In this document: positions 26,294 to 35,433 of the stretch, piece after piece
Numbering within the stretch: the first letter of the stretch is position 1
How the letters are laid out: each line of letters begins with the position of its first letter
Assembly: GCF_002735305.1 (NCBI RefSeq)
Contig: NZ_PDYG01000087.1
Location: 1 to 59,558 of the forward strand
Direction of reading: 5' to 3'
DNA: 59,558 bases
DNA from: Agathobacter ruminis
GTDB lineage: Bacteria > Bacillota > Clostridia > Lachnospirales > Lachnospiraceae
Made by a program: the position numbers and the translations under genes
The notes under the pieces: model-generated
What the model was told of the DNA's origin: nothing
Seen by the model: only the letters and a program-made list of their open reading frames with translations
The model's database searches: none

Positions 26294-26800
26294 ATGGAAG
26301 ATTTATTTCGTGTAGGCGTCATTACCACAACGCATGGTGTGAAGGGGGAAGTGAAAGTATTCCCGACGACAGACGATCCGATGCGTTTTAAGAAAATCAA
26401 AAAAGTTTTGCTGGATAACGGCAAAGAAAAAAGAGAACTTGAGATCGTTCAGGCCCGCTTTTTCAAAAATCTGGTGATTTTGAAATTCAAAGGGATTGAC
26501 AATATCAATGATGTCGAGAAATATCGGAATGCGGAATTATATGTGGACCGGGATCATGCAATTCCATTACAGGAAAATGAATATTATGTGGCGGATTTGA
26601 TCGGACTTTCTGCGATGACGGACGAGGGGGAGACTCTGGGTGAAATCGTGGATGTCATGCAGACCGGTGCCAATGATGTCTATGTGATTGAGACTGAGGA
26701 TGGCAAGGAAATTTTGATACCGGCAATCCGTGACTGTGTGAAATCAGTGGATCTGGATGAGAAAATAATTACCATTCATCTGCTGCCGGGCCTGATTTGA
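26294..26800 (+). CDS. rimM: Ribosome maturation factor RimM
   Basis: Assists 30S head assembly by binding S19. 168 residues: N-terminal beta-barrel ([20 protein letters not shown]) and C-terminal PRC-barrel ([33 protein letters not shown]). A GTG six bases upstream overlaps the AGGAG site, so ATG 26294 is chosen. It is separated from its usual neighbours rpsP and trmD by glmM, ylxM and ffh. Confidence 0.94.
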   Translation: MEDLFRVGVITTTHGVKGEVKVFPTTDDPMRFKKIKKVLLDNGKEKRELEIVQARFFKNLVILKFKGIDNINDVEKYRNAELYVDRDHAIPLQENEYYVADLIGLSAMTDEGETLGEIVDVMQTGANDVYVIETEDGKEILIPAIRDCVKSVDLDEKIITIHLLPGLI

Positions 26801-26856
26801 TAGAGGATGCAAATATCAATCATTGAAACATAAATACTGTAAAAAGGAGATTACAG

Positions 26857-28185
26857 ATGAAATATTTTGGAACAGATGGATTCCGTGGGAAAGTAAATGA
26901 AGTCCTGACGGTGGACCATGCAATCAAAATCGGAAAATTTTTGGGGTATTATTATTCAGGGAAAACAGAGAATGCGCGATGCGTCATCGGAAAAGATACG
27001 CGTCGTTCCGGATATATGTTTGAATATGCGCTGGTTGCCGGACTGACTTCAACCGGCTGTGATGTGGATCTGCTTCATGTTACGACGACACCGAGTGTGT
27101 CCTATATTACCAGAACCGAAAAATATGATTTTGGTATTATGATTACGGCCAGCCACAATCCGTTTTATGATAACGGAATTAAAATCATCGACGGAAACGG
27201 AATGAAGATGGACGAAGAAATTCTCCAGCAGTGCGAGGATTACATTGACGGTATTACAACCGTGGAACTTGCTGAAAATGAAGCGGTAGGAAGAGCGCAG
27301 GATTATATGCAGGGCAGAAATCATTATATGAATTATCTGACGACCACATTAAATGAATCCATGCGCGGCTACAAGATTGGTCTCGACTGTGCAAACGGTG
27401 CTTCCTTTATGATTGCAAAGAGCGTATTTGATATGCTTGGTGCAGATACCTTTGTCATCAACAATCAGCCGGATGGATTTAATATCAATCGCAACTGTGG
27501 TTCAACCCATATTGAAGAACTGCAGAAATATGTTCGTCAGAATCGGCTGGACATCGGCTTTTCGTTTGACGGAGATGCCGATCGCTGTCTGGCTGTCGAC
27601 GAAAACGGCAATATTGTCGACGGAGATATGATTATTTATATTCTTGGCTGCTATTTGAAAGAGCAGGGAGCCTTGAAGGACAATACGGTTGTCACAACCA
27701 TTATGTCCAACCTTGGCATCACAAAAGCGCTCGAGCGTCAGGGCATTGCGAATGTACAGACCGCAGTCGGAGACAAGTATGTTTCCGAAGAGATGAATGC
27801 GCATGGTTATAATATCGGCGGAGAACAGTCCGGCCATGTTATCATCAGCAAATATGCGACCACAGGAGACGGTGTATTGACCGCACTTCAGGTGATGAGC
27901 GTGCTGATCAAAAAGAAATGTCCATTGTCTGCCCTGGTCAGTGATGTGACTTTGTATCCGCAGGTGTTGATTAATGTGACGGTTCCGAATCCGGATGCCG
28001 CACTGGCTGCGCAAAGTGTCAAAGACTGTGTCAAAGATTGTGAGCAGAAGATGGGAGACAAAGGCCGCGTCGTGCTCAGAAAGAGCGGTACGGAACCTCT
28101 GGTTCGCGTCATGGTGGAATGTGAAGATGATGCTCTTTGCAAGCAATATGCAAACGAAATCAAGAATGCGGTTGTGAACGCGTAG
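26857..28185 (+). CDS. glmM: Phosphoglucosamine mutase
   Basis: Interconverts glucosamine-6-phosphate and glucosamine-1-phosphate for peptidoglycan precursors. 442 residues; begins KYFGTDGFRGKVNE, phospho-Ser in ITASHNPFYDNGIK, metal loop DGDADRC, sugar loop GGEQSGH and C-terminal phosphate loop RKSGTEPLVR. The GTDGxRG and GGEQSGH motifs favour GlmM over phosphomannomutase. AAAAGGAGATTACAG precedes the ATG. Confidence 0.93.
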   Translation: MKYFGTDGFRGKVNEVLTVDHAIKIGKFLGYYYSGKTENARCVIGKDTRRSGYMFEYALVAGLTSTGCDVDLLHVTTTPSVSYITRTEKYDFGIMITASHNPFYDNGIKIIDGNGMKMDEEILQQCEDYIDGITTVELAENEAVGRAQDYMQGRNHYMNYLTTTLNESMRGYKIGLDCANGASFMIAKSVFDMLGADTFVINNQPDGFNINRNCGSTHIEELQKYVRQNRLDIGFSFDGDADRCLAVDENGNIVDGDMIIYILGCYLKEQGALKDNTVVTTIMSNLGITKALERQGIANVQTAVGDKYVSEEMNAHGYNIGGEQSGHVIISKYATTGDGVLTALQVMSVLIKKKCPLSALVSDVTLYPQVLINVTVPNPDAALAAQSVKDCVKDCEQKMGDKGRVVLRKSGTEPLVRVMVECEDDALCKQYANEIKNAVVNA

Positions 28186-28204
28186 AGGTGTCAAGAAAAA
28201 ATAC

Positions 28205-28233
28205 TTGACAGCATATTGCCGCTATGGTAATAT
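28205..28233 (+). promoter_or_regulatory. Strong promoter for ylxM-ffh
   Basis: TTGACA at 28205-28210 and TAATAT at 28228-28233, spacer 17 bases: one mismatch from consensus overall. It lies between glmM and ylxM, giving a leader of only about 10 bases. Confidence 0.85.
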
Positions 28234-28248
28234 ACTCAAGGTGTAATC

Positions 28249-28608
28249 ATGGATAAGAAGATACAGCAAGCGTATTTATACGATTTTTATGGCGAAATTT
28301 TAAATGAGCATCAGCGTAAAATATACGAAGATGTGGTCTATAATGATTTATCACTTTCCGAAATCGCAGAAGAGGAAGGAATCTCGCGTCAGGGCGTATC
28401 CGATATCATTCGGCGTGTGGATCAGAAACTGCTCGGATATGAGCAAAAGCTCCATTTGCTGGAACGGTTTCTTGCCATCAAAAGTGAGATGACACAGATG
28501 CATCAGCAACTTGAAAAATTGCTTGCCGATCAGCAACTGAATCAGTCGCAAAAAGAGTCGGTTACCTGCATTTCGCAACTGGCTTCTAAGATTTTGGAAC
28601 AATTATAA
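28249..28608 (+). CDS. ylxM: YlxM/UPF0122 helix-turn-helix protein
   Basis: 119-residue sigma-region-4-like protein ([24 protein letters not shown]). The family is encoded next to ffh and has been linked to SRP function, possibly by stimulating Ffh-FtsY GTP hydrolysis. The gene is 10 bases before ffh. The C-terminal third is a coiled coil. Confidence 0.92.
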   Translation: MDKKIQQAYLYDFYGEILNEHQRKIYEDVVYNDLSLSEIAEEEGISRQGVSDIIRRVDQKLLGYEQKLHLLERFLAIKSEMTQMHQQLEKLLADQQLNQSQKESVTCISQLASKILEQL

Positions 28609-28618
28609 AGGATGATTT

Positions 28619-29986
28619 ATGGCTTTTGACAGTTTATCGGAAAAACTGCAAAATGTATTTAAAAATCTGCGCGGCAAAGGCAGACTTTCAGAGGCGGATG
28701 TAAAAGCTGCTTTAAAAGAAGTTAAGATGGCTTTGCTCGAAGCGGATGTTAATTTTAAAGTTGTTAAGCAGTTTGTAAAATCAGTTGAAGAGCGTGCAAT
28801 CGGCCAGGATGTCATGAACGGTTTGAATCCGGGACAGATGGTAATCAAGATTGTAAATGAGGAAATGGTTTCCCTCATGGGCTCTGAGACCGTTGAGATT
28901 GCCTTTCGGCCCGGAAAAGAATTGACCGTCATCATGATGGTTGGTTTGCAGGGTGCCGGTAAAACGACAACCACAGCAAAACTTGCCGGAAAATTTAAGA
29001 GCAAAGGCAAAAAGACATTGCTTGCCGCCTGCGATATTTATCGTCCGGCCGCAATTGAGCAGTTAAAAATCAATGGAGAAAAACAGGGCGTTCCGGTCTT
29101 CGAAATGGGAGACAAAGTCAGACCTTCCGAAATCGCAAAAGCTGCGATGGAAGAAGCAAAGCGTACGGAATGCAATGTTTTGATTATCGATACTGCCGGT
29201 CGTCTTCATATCGATGAAGAGATGATGGCGGAATTGATTGAAATAAAAGAAGCATGTTCGGTATTCCAGACCATTCTTGTGGTGGATGCGATGACCGGAC
29301 AGGATGCGGTGAATGTTTCAAGTACATTCGATGATAAAATTGGAATCGACGGTGTCATCCTGACCAAGCTTGACGGTGATACCCGTGGCGGTGCGGCACT
29401 TTCCATTCGTGCGGTTACCGGTAAGCCGATTCTTTATGCCGGCATGGGCGAGAAATTGTCGGATCTGGAACAGTTTTATCCGGACCGAATGGCTTCCAGA
29501 ATCCTCGGAATGGGCGATGTGCTTTCGTTAATCGAAAAGGCACAAGAGAACATCGATGAGGAGAAGGCGCGTCAGTTGGAACAAAAGATGCGCAAAAACG
29601 AATTTGACTTTGAGATGTATCTTGATTCGATGAGTCAGATGAAAAAGATGGGCGGTCTTTCCAGCATCATGGGAATGATGCCGGGGATGATGGGCGGCAT
29701 GGGAGGCATGGCCAAAGGCAAGATGCCGGATATCGATACAGATGCGGCTGAGAAACAGATGGCGCGCACGGAAGCGATTATCTATTCCATGACACCGAAG
29801 GAACGTCAGAATCCAAACCTGCTCAATCCGAGCCGCAAGATTCGTATTGCAAAAGGCGCAGGAGTGGACATTGCGGATGTCAATCGTCTGATCAAACAAT
29901 TTGAGCAGATGAAAAAGATGATGAAGCAGATGGGCGGATTCGGGAAAAAAGGTAAAAGAGGTTTGTTCAAAGGACTACCTTTTTAA
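28619..29986 (+). CDS. ffh: Signal recognition particle protein Ffh
   Basis: SRP54 homologue that binds signal peptides and 4.5S/6S RNA. 455 residues: N domain, GTPase domain (GLQGAGKTTTTAKLAG, DTAGRLHID, TKLDGDTRGG) and the methionine-rich M domain from about residue 330 (MGMMPGMMGG, then LNPSRKIRIAKGAG for RNA binding). AAAGGATG is upstream. The SRP RNA gene was not found in this window. Confidence 0.97.
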   Translation: MAFDSLSEKLQNVFKNLRGKGRLSEADVKAALKEVKMALLEADVNFKVVKQFVKSVEERAIGQDVMNGLNPGQMVIKIVNEEMVSLMGSETVEIAFRPGKELTVIMMVGLQGAGKTTTTAKLAGKFKSKGKKTLLAACDIYRPAAIEQLKINGEKQGVPVFEMGDKVRPSEIAKAAMEEAKRTECNVLIIDTAGRLHIDEEMMAELIEIKEACSVFQTILVVDAMTGQDAVNVSSTFDDKIGIDGVILTKLDGDTRGGAALSIRAVTGKPILYAGMGEKLSDLEQFYPDRMASRILGMGDVLSLIEKAQENIDEEKARQLEQKMRKNEFDFEMYLDSMSQMKKMGGLSSIMGMMPGMMGGMGGMAKGKMPDIDTDAAEKQMARTEAIIYSMTPKERQNPNLLNPSRKIRIAKGAGVDIADVNRLIKQFEQMKKMMKQMGGFGKKGKRGLFKGLPF

Positions 29987-30031
29987 TAAAAAAGTAAACA
30001 ATTAATTATTTATTTCTAGGAGGAAACAAAA

Positions 30032-30277
30032 ATGGCAGTAAAAATCAGATTAAGAAGAATGGGACAGAAGAAGGCTCCTTTCTATAGAATCGTAGTAGCA
30101 GACGCTCGCGCACCTCGCGATGGTCGTTGCATCGAGGAAATCGGAACTTATGATCCAACCAAGGATCCTTCAGAATATCATGTAAATGAAGAGCTTGCTA
30201 AGAAGTGGTTATCAAACGGAGCACAGCCTACTGAGACTGTAGCAAGAATTTTTAAGGCAGCTGGAATCGAAAAATAG
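30032..30277 (+). CDS. rpsP: 30S ribosomal protein S16
   Basis: 81 residues with the family start [20 protein letters not shown] and the GTYDP motif. A strong AGGAGG precedes the ATG. Codon choice (GCT, CGC, CTT, GTA) fits high expression. khpA follows 24 bases after. Confidence 0.97.
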   Translation: MAVKIRLRRMGQKKAPFYRIVVADARAPRDGRCIEEIGTYDPTKDPSEYHVNEELAKKWLSNGAQPTETVARIFKAAGIEK

Positions 30278-30301
30278 TTCTGATAAAACGAGGTGATTAT
30301 C

Positions 30302-30532
30302 ATGAAGGAATTAGTTGAGGTAATTGCTAAAGCGCTCGTTGATAACCCGGATGAAGTCACTGTTACAGAGACTGAAAACGGTAGAACTATCGTTTTGGAA
30401 TTATCTGTTGCACCGTCTGATATGGGGAAAGTAATCGGAAAGCAGGGTCGCATTGCTAAGGCAATTCGTTCTGTTGTTAAGGCTGCTTCTACTCGAGAAG
30501 ACAAAAAAGTCGTTGTTGAGATTGTTCAATAG
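30302..30532 (+). CDS. khpA: KH-domain RNA-binding protein KhpA
   Basis: 76 residues, one KH domain with the RNA-contacting GxxG loop in VIGKQGRIAKAIR. KhpA acts with KhpB/Jag in cell-elongation control and RNA binding in other Firmicutes. A GTG nine bases upstream falls inside the ribosome site AACGAGGTG, so ATG 30302 is used. A terminator follows. Confidence 0.94.
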   Translation: MKELVEVIAKALVDNPDEVTVTETENGRTIVLELSVAPSDMGKVIGKQGRIAKAIRSVVKAASTREDKKVVVEIVQ

Positions 30533-30540
30533 CAGATATG

Positions 30541-30571
30541 GGGCTGTGTCATTTGACATGGCCCTTTTTTT
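30541..30571 (+). terminator. Terminator after khpA
   Basis: GGGCtGTGTCA at 30541-30551 pairs with the segment ending GCCC at 30564 around a TTT loop, then seven T. trmD begins 25 bases later. Confidence 0.9.
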
Positions 30572-30595
30572 CACGAATCAAACGGGAGCGTATTT

Positions 30596-31975
30596 ATGAA
30601 TTTTACAATTTTGACATTATTTCCGGAAATGGTAAATGCGGGATTGCACGAAAGTATTATCGGGCGTGCAATCGAGAATCAAACAATATCCGTAAATGCT
30701 GTGAATATCCGTGATTTTTCTGAGGACAAACACAAGCGGGTGGATGATTATACTTATGGTGGAGGCGCCGGAATGCTGATGCAGGCGGAGCCTGTTTATC
30801 GTGCGATCCAATCGGTTCGGACAGAACAAAAAAAGTGCAGAGTCATTTATGTGACACCACAGGGACTGCCTTTTCACCAGCGCATGGCGCAGGATTTTGC
30901 AAAGGAGGAGGAACTGATCTTTCTCTGCGGTCATTATGAAGGCATCGATGAGCGCGTGCTCGAAGAATGTGTGACGGATTATGTCTCCATCGGAGATTAT
31001 GTATTGACCGGCGGTGAGTTGGCCGCCATGGTGATGATTGATGCAATTGCAAGACTCGTTCCGGGTGTTCTACATAATGAGATTTCGGCAGAAACGGAGA
31101 GCTTTCAGGGTGATTTGCTGGAATATCCGCAATATTCGCGTCCTCGCGTCTGGCATGACAGGGAAGTACCGCAGGTGCTTTTGTCCGGAAATACGAGAGA
31201 TATCCGTGCATGGCGACTGGAACAGTCGATGAAACGCACGAAAAGCCGAAGACCGGACCTGTACGAAAAATACGAAAAATTACAGGAAATCAGCAAAAAA
31301 CTATCCCGCAAAAAAATCTATCATATGGATATGATAGAGGGAATTTCACGTGGGTATCTGTCTCTTGTCGAAGAGGATGAAAGCGGATGCGTTTTGATTT
31401 CTTCGGATGAAAGATATTATTATCATGCATGCTATGAGCCGCAGACAGAAACATTTATAGTACCTAAGACCCTTGACAAAAATGCAATTTTTGTGGAACA
31501 TAGTACATATTGTGCATTTGGAGAGGACTGCAAAGAATATTTGATTGGTGCTCTGACAAGGCGCGAGAAGCTTCCGATACGCGGACTGTATTGCGAAGAT
31601 GGGAAAAAGGGTTCGGCAGGTATTTCGATTGTGCCATATGAGAAGGCGCATGAAGCACTGATTGCGAAATGGGGATTGAATCCCGGGGATATGACACTTG
31701 CCTTTGTTGCCTGCTATCAGGATATCCCATCCGCTGTGATTGCATTACAGCGGGATGGCAGTATCGGGCAGTTATATGTGGAACCGTCACTGCGGCGCAA
31801 ACATATTGCGATGGCACTGGTTACCTATCTGTGCAATAAGATGCTCGAAAACGGTCAGGTTCCGTTTGTCTATCTTCCAAAAGAACAGTCTGATATGCAG
31901 GAACTTTATAAAAAAACAGGATTTTATGTATCGGCAGACAGTATCTGCATGATACAACCACAGGAGGGCTTATGA
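30596..31975 (+). CDS. trmD: tRNA (guanine37-N1)-methyltransferase TrmD fused to a GNAT-type domain
   Basis: Methylates G37 of tRNAs to prevent frameshifting. Residues 1 to about 243 are a complete TrmD: ILTLFPEM start, YGGGAGMLM, CGHYEGIDER, the SAM-knot segment SIGDYVLTGGELA, and LLEYPQYSRP. TrmD is normally about 240-250 residues. Here about 215 more follow, ending in a GNAT-like acetyltransferase fold (TLAFVACYQDIPSAVIAL, then QLYVEPSLRRKHIAMALVTYL and LYKKTGFYV). The reading frame is continuous with no stop or ribosome site at the junction. The acetyl acceptor is unknown. The stop overlaps the following lipoprotein start by four bases. Confidence 0.93.
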   Translation: MNFTILTLFPEMVNAGLHESIIGRAIENQTISVNAVNIRDFSEDKHKRVDDYTYGGGAGMLMQAEPVYRAIQSVRTEQKKCRVIYVTPQGLPFHQRMAQDFAKEEELIFLCGHYEGIDERVLEECVTDYVSIGDYVLTGGELAAMVMIDAIARLVPGVLHNEISAETESFQGDLLEYPQYSRPRVWHDREVPQVLLSGNTRDIRAWRLEQSMKRTKSRRPDLYEKYEKLQEISKKLSRKKIYHMDMIEGISRGYLSLVEEDESGCVLISSDERYYYHACYEPQTETFIVPKTLDKNAIFVEHSTYCAFGEDCKEYLIGALTRREKLPIRGLYCEDGKKGSAGISIVPYEKAHEALIAKWGLNPGDMTLAFVACYQDIPSAVIALQRDGSIGQLYVEPSLRRKHIAMALVTYLCNKMLENGQVPFVYLPKEQSDMQELYKKTGFYVSADSICMIQPQEGL

Positions 31976-33321
31976 AAAGAAAAGCATTAGGAACACTTGT
32001 ACTTGCCACCGTTGGTGTTGCAGTACTTGCCACCGGTTGCGGTGAAAAGAAGAAATTGCCGACAGTCAAAGAGTTATATGATGCAAACAAGAATCTTGCA
32101 GAGAATATCGGCGACAAAAAGGTCGACGGAAAACTGACTGCAGAACTTGGCGCAACCGTAAACGGAGATACCCTTGCAACACTTGGTATTACAGCCGGAA
32201 CCAAGGTTGGCTTATCCGTGAATATGGATCTTTCCGCAGCAAACGGAATCACTTATGTAAAGGGAACCTACAGTGTGGAAGCTGGCGCTCAGTCACAGAG
32301 CGATTCAGTAGAGAACTGGACCGACAAGGAACATTCTTATACACTTGATTCCGCTACAAATACCTGGTCCGTATCGGACAAGTCCGCAGAAGATGAGATC
32401 AATGATCTGACTTCTAAAATGGGTATGGGCGATATCGAAAAATACATCGATGATCTGCAGAAGGAAATCGATGACAAAAAGAATGAGAATGCCACTTTAG
32501 AGCTCGAAGATGATGTATATGTACTGACCTACAAGCTTCCATTGTCTGAACTGGCAGATGTGGATGGCGCTGCAGATTATGCAAAGCAGGCCAATATGGA
32601 TCTTAGCTCATTAAAAGGAAATATTGTAATGTCCGCAAAATTTGACAGCGAGACATTATTTGCAACCTATTTTGATTTGTCGATGGATTCGGAAGCAATG
32701 CAGTCAATCGAGTCTGCGGCAGCTTCTCTCGTGGATGTAAAGATTTCCGCATGCAAGATTTCTTTCTCCGCGAATTATGGCTCAGGCAGCCTTACCATTC
32801 CGGATGATGTCAAGAATGCAGGAACCGAGCCGGTTGCAACAGAAACACAGGAACCGGTTGTCCCTACAACAGAAACAGAAACCGAAACTTTGGGCGGCGG
32901 AACTGCTCCTGCGGACGGATCTTTGTTATCAAAAGTATTTGGGGACACCATTACCGATGAAGCAAGCTTTCTTACTATTCTTGGCGCTGATAAGGATACA
33001 GATGTAGCATTTACTACTGCAACAGGAGAAAACTGGACATTATCTTCCGCTACCATCACCAAGGATTTATATTATGTGCTTGCAAATTATACAGAAACCA
33101 AGTCCATTGTCACAGATTGCGAGACCATGCTTCAGGCCGGAGAGAATGAGGATGCTGCCATGATGCTGATTGCAGCAATGACTGCAATGGGTATGCAGGG
33201 CTCCGATACAACCAATGATCTGACAGAACTTTCCACTTATATCGTCAGCAATTGCAAGGTGATCGATGCAACCAATCTCACCACTGCAATGTCAAACTAT
33301 GCGAGTTCACTTAGCCAGTAA
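31972..33321 (+). CDS. Predicted lipoprotein of unknown function
   Basis: 449 residues. A signal peptide (MKRKALGTLVLATVGVAVLA) ends in a lipobox-like TGC, with Cys23 the probable lipidated residue. Then come a soluble domain (about 30-265), a low-complexity Thr/Glu linker (about 285-310, TETETETLGGG) and a C-terminal domain rich in Ala and Met. Probably anchored outside the membrane. It overlaps the end of trmD (ATGA), so it is translationally coupled, though no functional link is evident. No family recognised. Confidence 0.8.
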   Translation: MKRKALGTLVLATVGVAVLATGCGEKKKLPTVKELYDANKNLAENIGDKKVDGKLTAELGATVNGDTLATLGITAGTKVGLSVNMDLSAANGITYVKGTYSVEAGAQSQSDSVENWTDKEHSYTLDSATNTWSVSDKSAEDEINDLTSKMGMGDIEKYIDDLQKEIDDKKNENATLELEDDVYVLTYKLPLSELADVDGAADYAKQANMDLSSLKGNIVMSAKFDSETLFATYFDLSMDSEAMQSIESAAASLVDVKISACKISFSANYGSGSLTIPDDVKNAGTEPVATETQEPVVPTTETETETLGGGTAPADGSLLSKVFGDTITDEASFLTILGADKDTDVAFTTATGENWTLSSATITKDLYYVLANYTETKSIVTDCETMLQAGENEDAAMMLIAAMTAMGMQGSDTTNDLTELSTYIVSNCKVIDATNLTTAMSNYASSLSQ

Positions 33322-33328
33322 AAAACAC

Positions 33329-33357
33329 TTGCTATAATACAAAAGGCATGTTATAAT
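33329..33357 (+). promoter_or_regulatory. Promoter of rplS
   Basis: TTGCTA at 33329-33334 and a consensus TATAAT at 33352-33357, 17-base spacer, starting seven bases after the lipoprotein stop. Confidence 0.8.
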
Positions 33358-33363
33358 ATCGTG

Positions 33364-33440
33364 GTTGTGAATAGACAAGAAGGCGATGTTCCTCTGTTGC
33401 GAATCATAGTAGCATTAAGAATGTCAAAACATTAGGAGGT
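33364..33440 (+). ncRNA. Possible L19 mRNA leader
   Basis: About 75 transcribed bases separate the rplS promoter from its AGGAGG site. Firmicute rplS genes often carry an autoregulatory L19 leader in this position. I could not draw a convincing fold by eye, only the near-repeat GTTGTGAATA / GTTGCGAATC, so the call rests mainly on position. Confidence 0.35.
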
Positions 33441-33446
33441 CACAAA

Positions 33447-33800
33447 ATGAACGCAAACGAAATTATCAAGAACATTGAAGCTGAGCAGTTGAAAGAGAAT
33501 GCTCCTGAGTTTTCCGTAGGTGATACTGTTAAGGTATACGGAAAAATCAAAGAAGGAAACCGTGAAAGAATTCAGGTTTTCGAAGGAACAGTTATCAAGA
33601 AGCAGGGCGGAAGCAACCGTACTACTTTCACCGTTCGTAAGTTATCAAACGGTGTTGGTGTAGAAAAAACCTGGCCACTTCACTCTCCAAACGTAGAGAA
33701 GGTTGAAGTTGTTCGTCATGGTAAGGTTCGCCGTGCTAAGTTATATTACTTACGCGACCGTGTAGGTAAGGCTGCAAAGGTTAAAGAACTTGTAAAATAA
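33447..33800 (+). CDS. rplS: 50S ribosomal protein L19
   Basis: 117 residues matching L19: [47 protein letters not shown] and the basic C-terminal [23 protein letters not shown] precedes the ATG. Codon usage (CGT, GTT, CTT, AAG) is that of a highly expressed gene. Own promoter and terminator. Confidence 0.97.
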   Translation: MNANEIIKNIEAEQLKENAPEFSVGDTVKVYGKIKEGNRERIQVFEGTVIKKQGGSNRTTFTVRKLSNGVGVEKTWPLHSPNVEKVEVVRHGKVRRAKLYYLRDRVGKAAKVKELVK

Positions 33801-33810
33801 GAACTGCGTA

Positions 33811-33843
33811 AAAGATCCTGTCATTTTGACAGGATCTTTTTTT
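33811..33843 (+). terminator. Terminator of rplS
   Basis: AAAGATCCTGTCA at 33811-33823 pairs with TGACAGGATCTTT around a two- to three-base T loop, with T residues continuing to 33843. Confidence 0.92.
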
Positions 33844-33887
33844 GTCTCAGTCGGCTGTGAATGGGAACAGGTTTTTTGGATGGTCTA

Positions 33888-33917
33888 TTGAAATGGGGTA
33901 GGGGGATAGAATATAAT
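33888..33917 (+). promoter_or_regulatory. Promoter upstream of the signal-peptidase homologue
   Basis: TTGAAA at 33888-33893 and TATAAT at 33912-33917, 18-base spacer. AAAGGAAG follows at about 33933. Confidence 0.7.
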
Positions 33918-33952
33918 AGATAGGATAAAGGTAAAGGAAGTAATTGGGTTTT

Positions 33953-34540
33953 ATGAGACGCAGAAGAAAGAGTGGATTAAATTTCGGAAAGCAAAGAAAA
34001 AAATTTAACATGGGACTGTTCAAGGAAATCATGTCATGGGTAGTGGAATTGCTGGCCGTGATGTTGGTTGCAATGCTCCTGGTTTATTTATTTTGCTATC
34101 GCACAAAGGTTGTGGGAAATGCGATGGAGCCAAGCCTGCTGAATGGTGAGGATGTGTTCGTCAATCGCTTCAGTTATACATTTACGAAACCAAAAGCGGG
34201 AGATGTGATTGTATTTTTGCCGAACGGCAACGAAAAATCTCATTATTATGTGCGCCGTGTCGTTGGAACACCGGGCGATACGATTCAAATTCGTGACGGT
34301 GCGGTTTATATCAATAATCAGTTTTACGAGGAAGAGACGGAGGTTGCTTCCATCGAAAATGCAGGCATTGCCGCAGAACCGATTGAACTGGGCACGGATG
34401 AGTATTTTGTGCTGGGAGACAACCGCAACAACAGTGAGGACAGCCGATATGCCAATATCGGTGTCATCAAGAAATCCTATATAGAAGGAAAGGCGTGGTA
34501 TCGGTTCTCGTCTTTAGGAAATATGGGATTTGTCCGATAA
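33953..34540 (+). CDS. Signal peptidase I homologue lacking both catalytic residues
   Basis: 195 residues: a basic N-terminus (RRRRKSGLNFGKQRKKF), one membrane helix (about 30-50) and an S26 peptidase fold outside. Box B reads GNAMEPSL where active enzymes have GxSMxPT, so the nucleophile Ser is Ala57. Box D reads YYVRRVVGTPGD where they have YIKRxxGxPGD, so the general-base Lys is Arg101. The rest, including VLGDNRNNSEDSR, is well kept. The protein is therefore probably not a protease. A TTG at 33944 is an alternative start. It occupies the normal lepB slot between rplS and rbgA. Confidence 0.85.
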   Translation: MRRRRKSGLNFGKQRKKFNMGLFKEIMSWVVELLAVMLVAMLLVYLFCYRTKVVGNAMEPSLLNGEDVFVNRFSYTFTKPKAGDVIVFLPNGNEKSHYYVRRVVGTPGDTIQIRDGAVYINNQFYEEETEVASIENAGIAAEPIELGTDEYFVLGDNRNNSEDSRYANIGVIKKSYIEGKAWYRFSSLGNMGFVR

Positions 34541-34576
34541 TATATACAATAATAAAGCGAAAGAGTAATCAATTTT

Positions 34577-35431
34577 ATGAATGAGACAAAGACAAATTTT
34601 AACTGGTATCCCGGACATATGACAAAGGCAAAGCGCCAAATGCAGGAAGATATCAAATTGATCGATCTGGTGGTGGAACTGGTAGATGCCAGACTGCCGC
34701 AGTCCAGTCGAAATCCAGATATTGACGAGCTTGGAAAGAATAAATTCCGTCTGATTCTGATGAACAAAAATGATTTGGCGGATCCAAAGGCAACGGAAGG
34801 CTGGACCAGGTATTTTGAAGAAAAGGGATATGCAGTCGTCTGTCTGGATGCGCGCAGCAAGAATTATATGAATCAGATTCATAATGTCATTATGGATGTG
34901 TGTAAAGAAAAAATCGAGCGCGACAGAAAGCGCGGCATCAAGAATCGCCCGGTTCGAGCGATGGTAGTCGGTATTCCGAATGTCGGGAAAAGTACTTTCA
35001 TTAATTCTTTCGCCGGCAAAGCGGTTGCAAAGACCGGAAACAAGCCGGGTGTTACGAAGGGGAAACAGTGGATTCGCCTGAATAAGAATGTCGAATTGCT
35101 GGATACACCGGGAATTTTATGGCCGAAATTTGAGGATCAGACCGTCGGACTGCGTCTGGCCCTGGTAGGTTCGATTAATGATGATATTCTCAATATCGAT
35201 GAATTGGCTATGGAACTGATTCGCTATCTGAAGGCGAACTATCCGGGTGCTTTGGCTGCACGCTATGACATCGAGGAAGAAAATGAGGATGCACAGGTTC
35301 TGCTTGCAATTGCCAAACAGCGCAATTGTATCAAGAACGGCGGTGAGCTGGATTATGCAAAAGCTGCCATTCTGGTACTGGATGAATTTCGCAGCGGCAA
35401 ATTGGGTAGAATATCATTGGAGATGGCATAG
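34577..35431 (+). CDS. rbgA: Ribosome biogenesis GTPase RbgA (YlqF)
   Basis: Late 50S assembly GTPase. 284 residues, circularly permuted motif order: G4 NKNDL before G1 GIPNVGKST, then G3 DTPG. The start NWYPGHMTKAKRQM is diagnostic. rnhB follows two bases after the stop, as in Bacillus subtilis. Confidence 0.96.
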   Translation: MNETKTNFNWYPGHMTKAKRQMQEDIKLIDLVVELVDARLPQSSRNPDIDELGKNKFRLILMNKNDLADPKATEGWTRYFEEKGYAVVCLDARSKNYMNQIHNVIMDVCKEKIERDRKRGIKNRPVRAMVVGIPNVGKSTFINSFAGKAVAKTGNKPGVTKGKQWIRLNKNVELLDTPGILWPKFEDQTVGLRLALVGSINDDILNIDELAMELIRYLKANYPGALAARYDIEEENEDAQVLLAIAKQRNCIKNGGELDYAKAAILVLDEFRSGKLGRISLEMA

Positions 35432-35433
35432 AA

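Noticed and set aside
31096-31146. Loss of the catalytic Asp in TrmD (segment ESFQGDLLEYP)
   Set aside because: The position varies in the family; Glu in place of the Asp of the DSF motif is, as I recall, common in clostridial TrmD, so this alone does not indicate inactivity.
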